This document shows positions 8,233-17,061 of a stretch of DNA of 64,000 nt, in pieces. This stretch comes from Calditrichota bacterium. GTDB lineage: Bacteria > Calditrichota > Calditrichia > Calditrichales > Calditrichaceae. The DNA lies in assembly GCA_003854985.1 (NCBI GenBank), contig RQOG01000046.1:62001-126000 (forward strand), in the 5' to 3' direction. A program made the position numbers and the translations under genes. How positions within the stretch are numbered: the first letter of the stretch is position 1; every line of letters begins with the position of its first letter. Below the pieces are notes generated by a model. The model searched no databases and was not told the origin of the DNA. It was given only the letters and a program-made list of their open reading frames with translations.

Positions 8233-9990
8233 ATGTTAAAAAGAACCCATACATGCGGCGAACTTTCGGAAATTGATACAGAGCAGACGGTTGTATTGAA
8301 CGGCTGGGTCAATAAATGGCGCGATCATGGAGGATTGATCTTTATCGATTTAAGAGATCGTTTTGGTGTAACACAAATCGTTTTTGATCCTTCAGTCAAT
8401 AAGGAAATATACCTGACCGCAAAAAAATTAAGATCGGAATTTGTGGTTGCCGTTAAAGGTAAAGTGGAAATGAGACCGGACGATTCTTTTAATCCTTCAA
8501 TTTCAACCGGTAAAATAGAAATTCTTGCCCGGGAAATAGAAGTATTAAATGAATCCAAAACACCGCCCTTCGAAATTTCTGATAATATAGATATTAATGA
8601 AGAACTGGGTTTAACTTACAGATATTTAAGCTTACGCAGACAAAAATTACAACAGAATCTTATTTTAAGAAGCCGCCTCTATCAGTCTGTAAGAGAATAC
8701 CTTACTAAAAATAGTTTTGTTGAAATTGAGACTCCTGTATTAATGAAAAGTACTCCCGAAGGCGCAAGGGACTTTTTAGTGCCCAGCCGAAATTATAAAG
8801 GGAAGTTTTATGCCCTGCCTCAATCGCCGCAGACCTATAAACAGCTTTTAATGGTGGCAGGCTTCGATCGCTATTTTCAGATAGTGAAATGTTTCAGAGA
8901 TGAGGATTTGCGACGTGATCGTCAACCAGAATTCACACAAATCGACATGGAAATGTCTTTTGTGGATGAAAACGATGTGATGACCATTGCCGATGGATTG
9001 ATCAGGAAAATATTTAAAGATATTCATGGAATAGATATCAGCACGCCGATTAAAAAAATGAGTTTTCAGCAGGCATTTGAAACTTACGGAAATGATAAAC
9101 CGGACCTTCGTTTTGATATGCAGATTAGAAAATTAAACAATTTATTTAAACAAACGGATTTCCAGGTTTTTAAGGATGTACTTTCACAAAACGGCCATAT
9201 TGCCGGTTTGGCTATTCCTGATGGATCAGAGTTGCCAAGAAACCGCATTGACAGGCTTGTGGAAGAAGCAAAAAACTATGGCGCTAATGGTTTGGCTTAT
9301 ATGAAATATCAAAAGAATGAGTTTTCTGCCGGAATATCCAAATTTATATCGGATGTTGAGAAGAAAAATATCAGAGAAGCTTTTCCGCTAAAAGAAAACG
9401 ATCTGTTGATTATGGTAGCCGGAAAATATGAAATGGTCTATTCTGTTTTAGGTCAGCTCAGGCTCGACTTAGGACAGGAACTAAAGTTGTCTGATAATTC
9501 CCAGATCAGGTTTATATGGATTGTTGATTTTCCTTTATTGGAATTCAGCGATGAAGAAAACCGGTATGTGGCCCGACACCATCCGTTTACCAGTCCTAAA
9601 CCGGATCAGATTGATTTATTATCAGAAAAGCCACAGGAGGTTCTGGCCCGTGCATATGATCTGGTATTAAATGGAAATGAAATTGCCGGAGGCAGTATTA
9701 GAATAAATACCAGAAAAATGCAAAGAAAAATGTTTGAGGCATTAAAGATTTCTAAAGAGGAGGCCGAGAATAAATTCGGTTTTCTGATGAAGGCCCTGGA
9801 TTTCGGCGCTCCGCCTCATGGCGGAATTGCTTTTGGCTTAGATCGTTTAGCGATGATTTTAGCGGGAGGAGATTCAATCCGGGATGTTATAGCGTTTCCA
9901 AAAACGTCATCGGGATTATCTCTTATGGATCAGGCGCCTTCAGAGGTAGATAATGTTCAATTAAGGGAGCTTCATTTAAAAATATTATGA
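8233..9990 (+). CDS. aspS: aspartyl-tRNA synthetase
   Basis: Class IIb aminoacyl-tRNA synthetase of 585 residues, the usual bacterial length. It has an N-terminal OB-fold anticodon-binding domain (residues 1-110, VVLNGWVNKWRDHGG), motif 2 FRDEDLRRDRQPEFTQ near residue 218, an insertion GAD domain, and motif 3 GGIAFGLDRLAMIL near residue 527. It charges tRNA-Asp in the cytoplasm. The ATG is preceded by AAAGGAG. It stands alone between two terminated units. Whether it also mis-charges tRNA-Asn (non-discriminating type) was not resolved here. Confidence 0.98.
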   Translation: MLKRTHTCGELSEIDTEQTVVLNGWVNKWRDHGGLIFIDLRDRFGVTQIVFDPSVNKEIYLTAKKLRSEFVVAVKGKVEMRPDDSFNPSISTGKIEILAREIEVLNESKTPPFEISDNIDINEELGLTYRYLSLRRQKLQQNLILRSRLYQSVREYLTKNSFVEIETPVLMKSTPEGARDFLVPSRNYKGKFYALPQSPQTYKQLLMVAGFDRYFQIVKCFRDEDLRRDRQPEFTQIDMEMSFVDENDVMTIADGLIRKIFKDIHGIDISTPIKKMSFQQAFETYGNDKPDLRFDMQIRKLNNLFKQTDFQVFKDVLSQNGHIAGLAIPDGSELPRNRIDRLVEEAKNYGANGLAYMKYQKNEFSAGISKFISDVEKKNIREAFPLKENDLLIMVAGKYEMVYSVLGQLRLDLGQELKLSDNSQIRFIWIVDFPLLEFSDEENRYVARHHPFTSPKPDQIDLLSEKPQEVLARAYDLVLNGNEIAGGSIRINTRKMQRKMFEALKISKEEAENKFGFLMKALDFGAPPHGGIAFGLDRLAMILAGGDSIRDVIAFPKTSSGLSLMDQAPSEVDNVQLRELHLKIL

Positions 9991-10026
9991 GTATTAAGAT
10001 AATTAACGCTTTAAAACAAATAATGC

Positions 10027-10055
10027 TTGACAAATTTTTGATTTTTTCATACTTT
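10027..10055 (+). promoter_or_regulatory. sigma-70-type promoter for the lipoprotein/LysM operon
   Basis: A perfect TTGACA (10027-10032), 17-base spacer and TACTTT (10050-10055) lie about 40 bases upstream of the lipoprotein start codon, after the aspS stop. The -35 is ideal and the -10 partial. No transcription data; called by consensus and position. Confidence 0.5.
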
Positions 10056-10094
10056 GAATTTCAAATCGCATAAACTTACACCAGGAGGCGTTAC

Positions 10095-10361
10095 ATGAAT
10101 AAATTACTCAGTTTTGTTGTTCTTCTGCTTTTCACATTATCCATCTCTAGCTGCGGTTGGAAAGCCGGTGAAGAAGACATCAAACTACTTGAAGAAGCAA
10201 AAGCAGCAGCACTGGCGGCCGAAAAATCGTTAGCCGATAAAAAGGCAGAACGTCAGGGAGTCGAGAAACAAGTCGAAGCTAAACAGGCAGAGTTAGCTAA
10301 AATTCAGGCAGACAAGGAAAAAGTTCTTCAACGTGTTGCAGAAATGAAAGCTGCAGAGTAA
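10095..10361 (+). CDS. small coiled-coil lipoprotein
   Basis: An 88-residue protein with a lipoprotein signal peptide (lipobox SISSC, Cys at about residue 20). The mature part is almost all Ala/Lys/Glu/Gln, predicted as one long coiled coil (LLEEAKAAALAAEKSLADKK and onward). Such small helical lipoproteins resemble Lpp or the envelope spacer lipoproteins, but no named family is claimed. Ribosome site AGGAGG is ideal. It is 36 bases upstream of a LysM gene, so both are probably co-expressed, linking outer membrane or inner membrane to peptidoglycan. Confidence 0.8.
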   Translation: MNKLLSFVVLLLFTLSISSCGWKAGEEDIKLLEEAKAAALAAEKSLADKKAERQGVEKQVEAKQAELAKIQADKEKVLQRVAEMKAAE

Positions 10362-10397
10362 AAAAACAAAAAGAAAATAATACAGGAGATAGAAATC

Positions 10398-11246
10398 ATG
10401 AAAGTGAAAATTTTGACTATTTTTGTTCTGCTTGTTTCTTTGCTAGCTTTCAGCAATGCCTTTGCTCAGTACTCATATAATTATGAGGAAATGGAAGAAG
10501 AGCAGTACAATGCATATTTAGCTGAATGGCAGGGAAGAACACAGACAGCAGAATCAGGTATTGAACAGGAAAACAAAACCATCGATTCTCTTAATGCGTT
10601 ACTTGGAACTATCCAAGGCGATATCGATGCTTCATGGAATGAAATTTTTGAAGCAACCGGCTTAACCAAAGCCGATTATGACAAATATGTAAGTGATTTA
10701 GCCGCTCTAAAAAATGATGCCCGCGGAATGGTTAGCATGTCACCGGAAGAAATATACAGAAGAATGGATGAAGTCGATGCCATGCAGGCTAAAATTGATG
10801 AATTAAAGAAAAGTCCTTTCGCCGTGATGAGCGATAATGAAAAAGCGATCAGCGAAATTGAAAGCTTAATCGCTCAGGCAAAAGAAAAAGGCAAACCAGC
10901 AGTTCCGCCTACCTATACGGTTTTGAGAGGCGATTGTCTGTGGAGAATTGCCGGAAAACAGGATATCTATGGAGATGCTTATGCCTGGATGCGGATTTAT
11001 ACATCAAATCGTGACCAGATTAAAGACCCAAACCTGATTTATGTAAATCAGAGATTCAATATTCCTCGTGAAGTTGGTCCTAATGAACACCTGGTAGTAC
11101 GGGGTGAATTTCTGGCCAAAATTGCCGGTTACTCAAATGTGTATGGCAGTGCTTTCAAATGGCAAAGATTATACGAAGCTAACAAAGAGGTCATAGCTGA
11201 TCCTAACATGATTTATCCATATCAGCTTTTAAAAATTGTCAGGTAG
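10398..11246 (+). CDS. exported protein with two C-terminal LysM domains
   Basis: A 282-residue exported protein: signal peptide ending SNAFAQ, an N-terminal helical/coiled-coil region (residues 30-165), then two LysM-like modules. The first starts YTVLRGDCLWRIAG and the second EHLVVRGEFLAKIAG; both include a YGDAYAW/YGSAFKW segment and a P-N-x-I-Y step typical of the longer LysM variant. LysM binds GlcNAc in peptidoglycan. No catalytic domain is visible, so this is a wall-binding or scaffolding protein, expressed with the upstream coiled-coil lipoprotein and followed by a strong terminator. Confidence 0.9.
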   Translation: MKVKILTIFVLLVSLLAFSNAFAQYSYNYEEMEEEQYNAYLAEWQGRTQTAESGIEQENKTIDSLNALLGTIQGDIDASWNEIFEATGLTKADYDKYVSDLAALKNDARGMVSMSPEEIYRRMDEVDAMQAKIDELKKSPFAVMSDNEKAISEIESLIAQAKEKGKPAVPPTYTVLRGDCLWRIAGKQDIYGDAYAWMRIYTSNRDQIKDPNLIYVNQRFNIPREVGPNEHLVVRGEFLAKIAGYSNVYGSAFKWQRLYEANKEVIADPNMIYPYQLLKIVR

Positions 11247-11270
11247 CATTTAGATTTAAATATATTGAAA

Positions 11271-11305
11271 AAGAGCTTCCGGTATAAAGCCGGAAGCTCT
11301 TTTTG
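11271..11305 (+). terminator. strong Rho-independent terminator after the LysM gene
   Basis: A perfect 12-bp stem AAGAGCTTCCGG/CCGGAAGCTCTT (11271-11282 and 11290-11301) with a 7-base loop, followed by a T run to 11304. Confidence 0.95.
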
Positions 11306-11310
11306 TTTAT

Positions 11311-11432
11311 ATGGCGGCGGTTAAGGTCCGTGGTAAAGGACAAAATGCCCAACTGCTTTGGATGACGCCATTGACTTTAGTCAATATTCGATGAAGCCAC
11401 AATGCGGCAAGCAGAACATAGCCAGCCGCCAT
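11311..11432 (+). other. structured non-coding element of unknown type (nested inverted repeats)
   Basis: This stretch between the LysM terminator and phoH is less AT-rich than other spacers and has no open frame. Three inverted repeats are nested: ATGGCGGC (11311-11318) with GCCGCCAT (11425-11432); CTGCTT (11353-11358) with AAGCAG (11409-11414); and an inner hairpin ATTGAC-TTTA-GTCAAT (11370-11385). It could be a small RNA, a phoH leader, or a MITE-like or attC-like palindromic repeat. No family is recognised. Confidence 0.4.
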
Positions 11433-11473
11433 TCGGCGAAAGAGCACAGCGATTTTGAAGGATGAGGTTTTAT

Positions 11474-12499
11474 ATGGAAAATATTCTGGAAGAAGTTTTT
11501 ACTATACCAAGCCAGATTGAGCCTATCTACATTTATGGAAATAAAGATTCAAATATTGCTGTAATTGAGAACAATCTGAATGTCAGGTTAGTAGGACGAG
11601 GTCACCAGATCAGAATATACGGTAAACCCTATGATGTTAACTCTGTAAAAATTGTACTTGAAGATATTATCGCTGCTGCCAAAAAAAGTAAATATATGAA
11701 TATCTCAGATCTGGAGACAAGCATTAATATTGCCCGACATGAAACAGAAAAAACCATCCCTGGTTTTCAGACAGTCCGCCCGGTAAATAATGCAATCACG
11801 ACCATAAAAAATACAATTATCCGGGCAAAAACCGATGGTCAGCAGCTTTTGTTGGATGAAATTGATAAGAACGATATCGTTTTTTCCATAGGCCCTGCGG
11901 GTACCGGAAAAACATATCTTGCTGTGGCTAAAGCCGTGCAATATTTAAAAGAAAGCCGGGTCAAGAAGTTAATATTAGCCAGACCTGCCGTGGAAGCAGG
12001 CGAAAGTCTGGGATATCTGCACGGCGATTTTCGGGAAAAAATCGATCCGTATTTAAAACCTTTATATGATGCTTTGGAAGATATGATGCCGGTCGATTTG
12101 TTGAAGAAATATATAGACCAGGGAATTATCGAAATTTTACCTCTGGCTTATATGAGAGGCAGAACTTTGAACAATGCGTTTGTTATCCTGGATGAAGCTC
12201 AGAATACAACTTTTACACAAATGAAGATGTTTCTGACAAGATTGGGAATAAATTCAAAGGCAGTTATTACGGGCGATATAACCCAGATTGATCTTCCTAC
12301 ATCAAAAGATTCTGGGCTGATTGCCAGTGTTAGAATTCTGGAAAATATTACGGGTATTTCTTTTGTCAGAATGAAAAAAGATGATGTGGTAAGGCATCAG
12401 TTAGTAAAAGACATTATTGATGCTTATGATCGATATGGAAATGAAAAGAAAGGTGATATAAATTCCTCCGTCCTTGATAACTCTGGTAAAAATGAGTAG
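11474..12499 (+). CDS. phoH: PhoH-like ATPase
   Basis: A PhoH family protein of about 341 residues from the ATG at 11474. It has an N-terminal KH-like RNA-binding segment (residues 1-90) and a P-loop ATPase domain with GPAGTGKTYLA near residue 140 and the Walker B region VILDEAQNTT near residue 240. PhoH proteins are thought to act in RNA metabolism and ribosome maturation, often beside ybeY, which is not next to it here. The start at 11474 is preferred because AAGGATGAGG sits at correct distance; the in-frame ATG at 11462 is inside that ribosome site. Confidence 0.93.
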   Translation: MENILEEVFTIPSQIEPIYIYGNKDSNIAVIENNLNVRLVGRGHQIRIYGKPYDVNSVKIVLEDIIAAAKKSKYMNISDLETSINIARHETEKTIPGFQTVRPVNNAITTIKNTIIRAKTDGQQLLLDEIDKNDIVFSIGPAGTGKTYLAVAKAVQYLKESRVKKLILARPAVEAGESLGYLHGDFREKIDPYLKPLYDALEDMMPVDLLKKYIDQGIIEILPLAYMRGRTLNNAFVILDEAQNTTFTQMKMFLTRLGINSKAVITGDITQIDLPTSKDSGLIASVRILENITGISFVRMKKDDVVRHQLVKDIIDAYDRYGNEKKGDINSSVLDNSGKNE

Positions 12500-12645
12500 A
12501 TTTCACACTTCAAAGAATATATAACATTGTAGTTATTAAATGTGACAGATTGTTTATTATAAGTTAAAAGCAATTGACTAATATAATAAAATATAATCAG
12601 AATGCTTTTTAGTATGAGAATTAGTTAAGGAATATACATAAAAAA

Positions 12646-13098
12646 GTGAAAATAAAGCGTAGGAAAGAACGGGAATATATATTACAAATTTTGTATGCCC
12701 AGGAATTTAATACGGTTTCGTATACAGAAATTATTGAGCATCTGATACCTGACTATAAATTAAAATTAACCGCTTTTATTGAGAATGTTTTAGACAAATG
12801 TATAGTTAAAAAAACTGAAATTGATAAATACTATATTGATAAATTGCAAAACTGGGACATTAAACGGGTAGCGGTTATGGATAAAATTTTATTAAGAATG
12901 GCTGTGGCTGAATTCTTGTTTTGTCCTGATATTCCGCCGGAAGTTACTATAAATGAAATCATCGAAATAAGTAAAGTTTACAGTACAGATCGCAGCAGCA
13001 AATTCCTTAATGGTATTCTGGATGCAGTTCTCAAAGAATTAAAAAATAAAAATTTGATGAAGAAAACGGGAAGAGGACTCATTGCTTCTTCCGGGTAA
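12646..13098 (+). CDS. nusB: transcription antitermination factor NusB
   Basis: A 150-residue all-helical NusB. The N-terminal RRKEREYILQILYAQEF matches the family start and the C-terminal part has PPEVTINEIIEISKVYS and SSKFLNGILDAVLKEL, both diagnostic. NusB binds boxA RNA with NusE (S10) to sustain rRNA transcription. It starts with GTG; the ribosome site is weak, with AAGG about 15 bases upstream. The 146-base spacer before it is AT-rich and holds no other gene. It lies upstream of a phosphoesterase gene and secA on the same strand. Confidence 0.92.
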   Translation: MKIKRRKEREYILQILYAQEFNTVSYTEIIEHLIPDYKLKLTAFIENVLDKCIVKKTEIDKYYIDKLQNWDIKRVAVMDKILLRMAVAEFLFCPDIPPEVTINEIIEISKVYSTDRSSKFLNGILDAVLKELKNKNLMKKTGRGLIASSG

Positions 13099-13148
13099 AA
13101 GATCAATTAAACCTGATTTGTTTTTTAACTGATATCGGAACAGAAAAC

Positions 13149-13862
13149 ATGAAAATTGCAATTTTTTCTGATATTCACGGCAATGTTGAAGCGCTCAGAA
13201 GCGCGCTTAAATATCTCGATAAACATAAAATAGATAATATTTACTGTCTTGGCGATATCGTTGGATACGGTCCCTCGCCAAATGAGTGCGTGGAAATTGT
13301 ACGGGACAGATGCGAAATGGTTTTAATGGGCAATCATGATTATGCTGCGATAGGGCTGGCCAATATTGATTATTTTAATGATTATGCAAAAATGTCGACA
13401 TACTGGACCATCAATCACCTGACCGATGAAAACAAAGATTACCTTCGATCGCTGCCTTTTTCACATCAAAATGATGAATTGGTTATGGTGCATTCTTCTC
13501 CAACCAATCCGTCGCACTGGTATTATATCCTGTCACAGCAGGATGCTAAAATTGAAATGGAATCCTTTAACCAACAGTTATGCTTTATTGGCCATTCCCA
13601 TGTTCCGGTTATTTTTCAGAAAAAACTAATGTTCCGTAAGACAAAATTTAAACTTGAACAAAACGAAAAAACAATCGTTAATGTGGGAAGTGTGGGACAG
13701 CCGCGTGACGGCAATCCAAAATTATGCTTCGCAATTTATGATGATGAAAACAAGACAATCGAATATATTCGTCTTGAATATGATGTTAAAAAAACATATA
13801 AAAAAATCGTTGAGGCCGGTTTGCCAATTTTCCTGGCAGAAAGGCTATTGAAAGGATATTAG
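13149..13862 (+). CDS. calcineurin-like metallophosphoesterase (YfcE/MJ0936 type)
   Basis: A 237-residue cytoplasmic protein with the metal-binding motifs of calcineurin-like phosphoesterases in order: FSDIHGN (residues 6-12), GDIVGYG (36-42), MGNHDY (around 61-66), VHSSP and GHSHVPV (around 155-161). Such enzymes hydrolyse phosphodiesters or phosphomonoesters using two metal ions. Substrate is not evident. It is 10 bases upstream of secA, and probably shares its transcript. Confidence 0.9.
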   Translation: MKIAIFSDIHGNVEALRSALKYLDKHKIDNIYCLGDIVGYGPSPNECVEIVRDRCEMVLMGNHDYAAIGLANIDYFNDYAKMSTYWTINHLTDENKDYLRSLPFSHQNDELVMVHSSPTNPSHWYYILSQQDAKIEMESFNQQLCFIGHSHVPVIFQKKLMFRKTKFKLEQNEKTIVNVGSVGQPRDGNPKLCFAIYDDENKTIEYIRLEYDVKKTYKKIVEAGLPIFLAERLLKGY

Positions 13863-13872
13863 TGAGGAAAAA

Positions 13873-16830
13873 ATGCTGATAAAAACTATCCAGAAAATAT
13901 TTGGCACAAAACATGAGCGGGATATTAATAAAATAATACCCCTTGTGGCGCAGATAAATCATTTTTTTGAAGAATATGAAAGTTTAAGCGAGGAAGCTTT
14001 AAAAGCTAAAACAGAAGAGTTTAAAGAACGTTTGCAGAATGGCGAGACCATGGATGATATTTTACCTGAAGCCTTTGCAGTGGTTAAACAAGCCTGTAAA
14101 CGATTGCTTGGCTCAACATGGAAAGCTGTCGGCCATGATATTAAATGGGATATGGTGCCTTATGATGTACAGCTTGTTGGCGGTATTGTGCTGCATCAGG
14201 GTAAAATTGCTGAAATGGCTACCGGAGAAGGTAAAACGCTGGTTGCAACGCTTCCCTTGTATCTGAATGCTCTGGAAGGAAAGGGCGCGCATCTCGTTAC
14301 CGTCAATGATTATCTGGCGCAGCGCGACTCGGAATGGATGGGGCAGATTTTTAAATATCTTGGATTAACGATTGGTGTAATTCTTAATGATATGACTCCG
14401 GCTCAGAGGAAAGAGGCTTACAGCTGCGATATTACTTACGGTACGAACAATGAATTTGGTTTTGATTATCTGCGCGATAATATGGCCGGTTCAAAAGATA
14501 ACATCGTCCAGACGCGCGGACATCATTATTGTATTGTAGACGAAGTCGACAGCGTTTTAATTGACGAAGCCCGCACACCTCTGATTATTAGTGGACCGGT
14601 AAGTGAGTCGACGCATAAATATCAGGAAATGAAACCGCTTGTCGAAAGGCTGGTAAACAACCAGACACGATTGGTTAATTCGATTATCCATGATGCCGAA
14701 GAACTGCTGAAGAAAGACGATGAGCGCCATGCGGGTATGAAATTGCTGTTGGCTGAAAAAGGCGCTCCTAAAAATAAACGTCTGGCTAAGTTGTACCAGG
14801 AGCAGGGTATTAAAAAATTAGTACAGAGTGTGGAAAATGATTATCTGAGGGACAAAGGACAGAACAAAACCTCTGATGAACATTACTTTGGCGAACTATA
14901 TTTTATGGTTGATGAAAGAAATCATGTTATTGATCTGACAGAAAAAGGACGTGAAAATCTGAATCCAGCCGATCCGGAGATGTTCCTTTTACCAGATCTG
15001 GGTACAGAAATCGCTAAAATAGAGGATGATGCCAGTCTGTCGTATGAACAAAAAATAATAAAAAAAGAAGAACTCCATAATCTTTACAATGAACGTAGTG
15101 AGAAACTGCAAAATATTTCACAGTTATTAAGAGCCTATTCTCTGTATGAAAAAGACGATGAATATGTCGTGCAGGACGGCAAGGTGATGATTGTGGATGA
15201 GTTTACCGGCAGAATTATGCATGGCCGCCGTTACAGCGATGGACTTCATCAGGCGATTGAAGCCAAAGAAAATGTAAAAATTGAAAGAGAAACACAAACT
15301 CTGGCCACAATCACTCTGCAAAATTATTTTCGAATGTACAATAAATTAGCCGGTATGACCGGTACTGCTGAGACCGAAGCTGCAGAATTCTGGGAAATTT
15401 ATAAGCTTGATGTGATCGTTATTCCAACGAATAAACCGATTGCCCGTTTGGATATGAATGATGTTATTTACCGCACTAAACGCGAAAAATATAATGCGCT
15501 TGTCGAACAGATTGTCAAAGAAAGAGATAAAGGAAGACCGATTCTGGTAGGCACTACTTCCGTAGATGTTTCGGAAACAGTCAGGCGAATGTTGAAAAGA
15601 CAAGGCGTTAAGCACAATGTTTTAAATGCCAAGCAACACCAGCGTGAAGCTGAAATTGTGGCCCACGCCGGCGAGCCCGGAGCAGTAACCGTCGCGACTA
15701 ATATGGCCGGTCGTGGAACGGATATTAAACTGGGTGCAGGCGTTGCTCAATCCGGCGGGTTGGCTATTCTTGGAACGGAAAGGCATGAATCCCGAAGAAT
15801 TGACCGTCAGTTACGCGGACGAAGCGGAAGGCAGGGCGATCCCGGAAGCAGTGTGTTTTTCCTGAGTCTGGAAGACGACCTGTTAAGATTATTTCGCAGT
15901 GATCGTATTGCCAGTGTAATGGACCGGTTGGGCGCTAAAGAAGGCGAAGTAATTACACATTCGATGATTACACGTTCCATTGAAAAAGCCCAGAAAAAAG
16001 TTGAAATGCAGAATTTTGCCATTCGTAAACGCCTGCTGGAATATGATGACGTAATGAATCAGCAGCGCGAAATCATTTATGACCGCCGCCGTGTTGCTCT
16101 TACGGAAGAAGATGTCCGTATGGAAGTACTGGATATCATGGAAGAATATATTGATCATCAGTTTAATATGTTTACGGGCGGCAGCTCTCATCCCGAAGAC
16201 TGGGATATAGATGGACTTGAAGCGGAAATTGGCACAACTCTAAAAGTTTCCTTCACCCCGATCCGCGAAAAAATGGGCAGTTATACACTTGAAGAACTGC
16301 GCGAATATATTCGCGCAGAAGCTTTGAAAATATACGAAGCCAAGGAAAACCGGATCGGTAAAGAGCGGATGAATATGCTGGAGCGCTATTTCATCCTGAT
16401 GGTTATCGATGAAAAATGGAAAGATCACCTTTATGAAATGGATATTCTTAAAGAAGGTATCCATTTAAGGGCCTATGGGCAAAAAGATCCTCTGATCGAA
16501 TATAAGCGTGAAGCTTTTAATATGTTCGAAAGCCTGATACATTCCATTAATCTGGACATATTAGGATGGCTATGGAAATTCCAAATCCAGGAACAACCGA
16601 TGAACCGCGCAGAAAGCCGCCGGCAGCAACGGATGCAGTTAGTGCATGAGTCGGCTTCCGGAATGGGATTTGATGGTGTCGGAGAAGAATCGGACATTCA
16701 AAAAGCCTCGCATCAGCGGTCGGATAAAAAACAGCCGATTCGGGTGGAACAAAAAATCGGGCCCAACGACCCCTGTCCTTGCGGAAGCGGCAAAAAGTAT
16801 AAAAAATGTCACGGCGCTATTCATAACTGA
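13873..16830 (+). CDS. secA: preprotein translocase ATPase SecA
   Basis: SecA, 985 residues. The motor has Walker [10 protein letters not shown] near residue 115, [15 protein letters not shown] near 222, the second nucleotide domain ([23 protein letters not shown] near 612-624, [14 protein letters not shown] near 645), wing and scaffold domains, and a C-terminal zinc-binding tail [14 protein letters not shown]. It drives export through SecYEG. It is longer than E. coli SecA (901) mainly through extra sequence at about residues 255-350, as seen in Bacteroidota and relatives, one of the reasons for suggesting an FCB-group host. Ribosome site GAGGAAAAA. Confidence 0.98.
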   Translation: MLIKTIQKIFGTKHERDINKIIPLVAQINHFFEEYESLSEEALKAKTEEFKERLQNGETMDDILPEAFAVVKQACKRLLGSTWKAVGHDIKWDMVPYDVQLVGGIVLHQGKIAEMATGEGKTLVATLPLYLNALEGKGAHLVTVNDYLAQRDSEWMGQIFKYLGLTIGVILNDMTPAQRKEAYSCDITYGTNNEFGFDYLRDNMAGSKDNIVQTRGHHYCIVDEVDSVLIDEARTPLIISGPVSESTHKYQEMKPLVERLVNNQTRLVNSIIHDAEELLKKDDERHAGMKLLLAEKGAPKNKRLAKLYQEQGIKKLVQSVENDYLRDKGQNKTSDEHYFGELYFMVDERNHVIDLTEKGRENLNPADPEMFLLPDLGTEIAKIEDDASLSYEQKIIKKEELHNLYNERSEKLQNISQLLRAYSLYEKDDEYVVQDGKVMIVDEFTGRIMHGRRYSDGLHQAIEAKENVKIERETQTLATITLQNYFRMYNKLAGMTGTAETEAAEFWEIYKLDVIVIPTNKPIARLDMNDVIYRTKREKYNALVEQIVKERDKGRPILVGTTSVDVSETVRRMLKRQGVKHNVLNAKQHQREAEIVAHAGEPGAVTVATNMAGRGTDIKLGAGVAQSGGLAILGTERHESRRIDRQLRGRSGRQGDPGSSVFFLSLEDDLLRLFRSDRIASVMDRLGAKEGEVITHSMITRSIEKAQKKVEMQNFAIRKRLLEYDDVMNQQREIIYDRRRVALTEEDVRMEVLDIMEEYIDHQFNMFTGGSSHPEDWDIDGLEAEIGTTLKVSFTPIREKMGSYTLEELREYIRAEALKIYEAKENRIGKERMNMLERYFILMVIDEKWKDHLYEMDILKEGIHLRAYGQKDPLIEYKREAFNMFESLIHSINLDILGWLWKFQIQEQPMNRAESRRQQRMQLVHESASGMGFDGVGEESDIQKASHQRSDKKQPIRVEQKIGPNDPCPCGSGKKYKKCHGAIHN

Positions 16831-17061
16831 TTTTATAATTCACCTTAAATAATCTGTATGTGATTTAAGGCTGGTATCTCATTTTTATAAAATCCGGTCT
16901 GTCCGGATAATTTAATATCATAAATCATAGTAATAATTCATTTTCCATTTGAGCTTTATTTATATCATTTATACATTTGTTTATAATGATTAAAGAAAGT
17001 AGTAATAGCAGTTGCAATTAATTAATAAAAACAATCCACCTTCTAAAATCAGGGGCGGTTC
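16831..17061 (+). other. AT-rich spacer with two weak hairpins after secA
   Basis: No gene is visible. CCTTAAAT (16843-16850) pairs with ATTTAAGG (16863-16870), and ATCCGG (16892-16897) with CCGGAT (16903-16908). Neither has a proper T run, so they are only possible transcription ends for secA. The rest is very AT-rich and presumably carries the promoter of the GH3 gene. Confidence 0.35.

Noticed and set aside
11311-11432. Integron attC site
   Set aside because: Only one core-like box (GCCCAAC) is present; the matching GTTRRRY box is not at the expected place and there is no cassette array or integrase.
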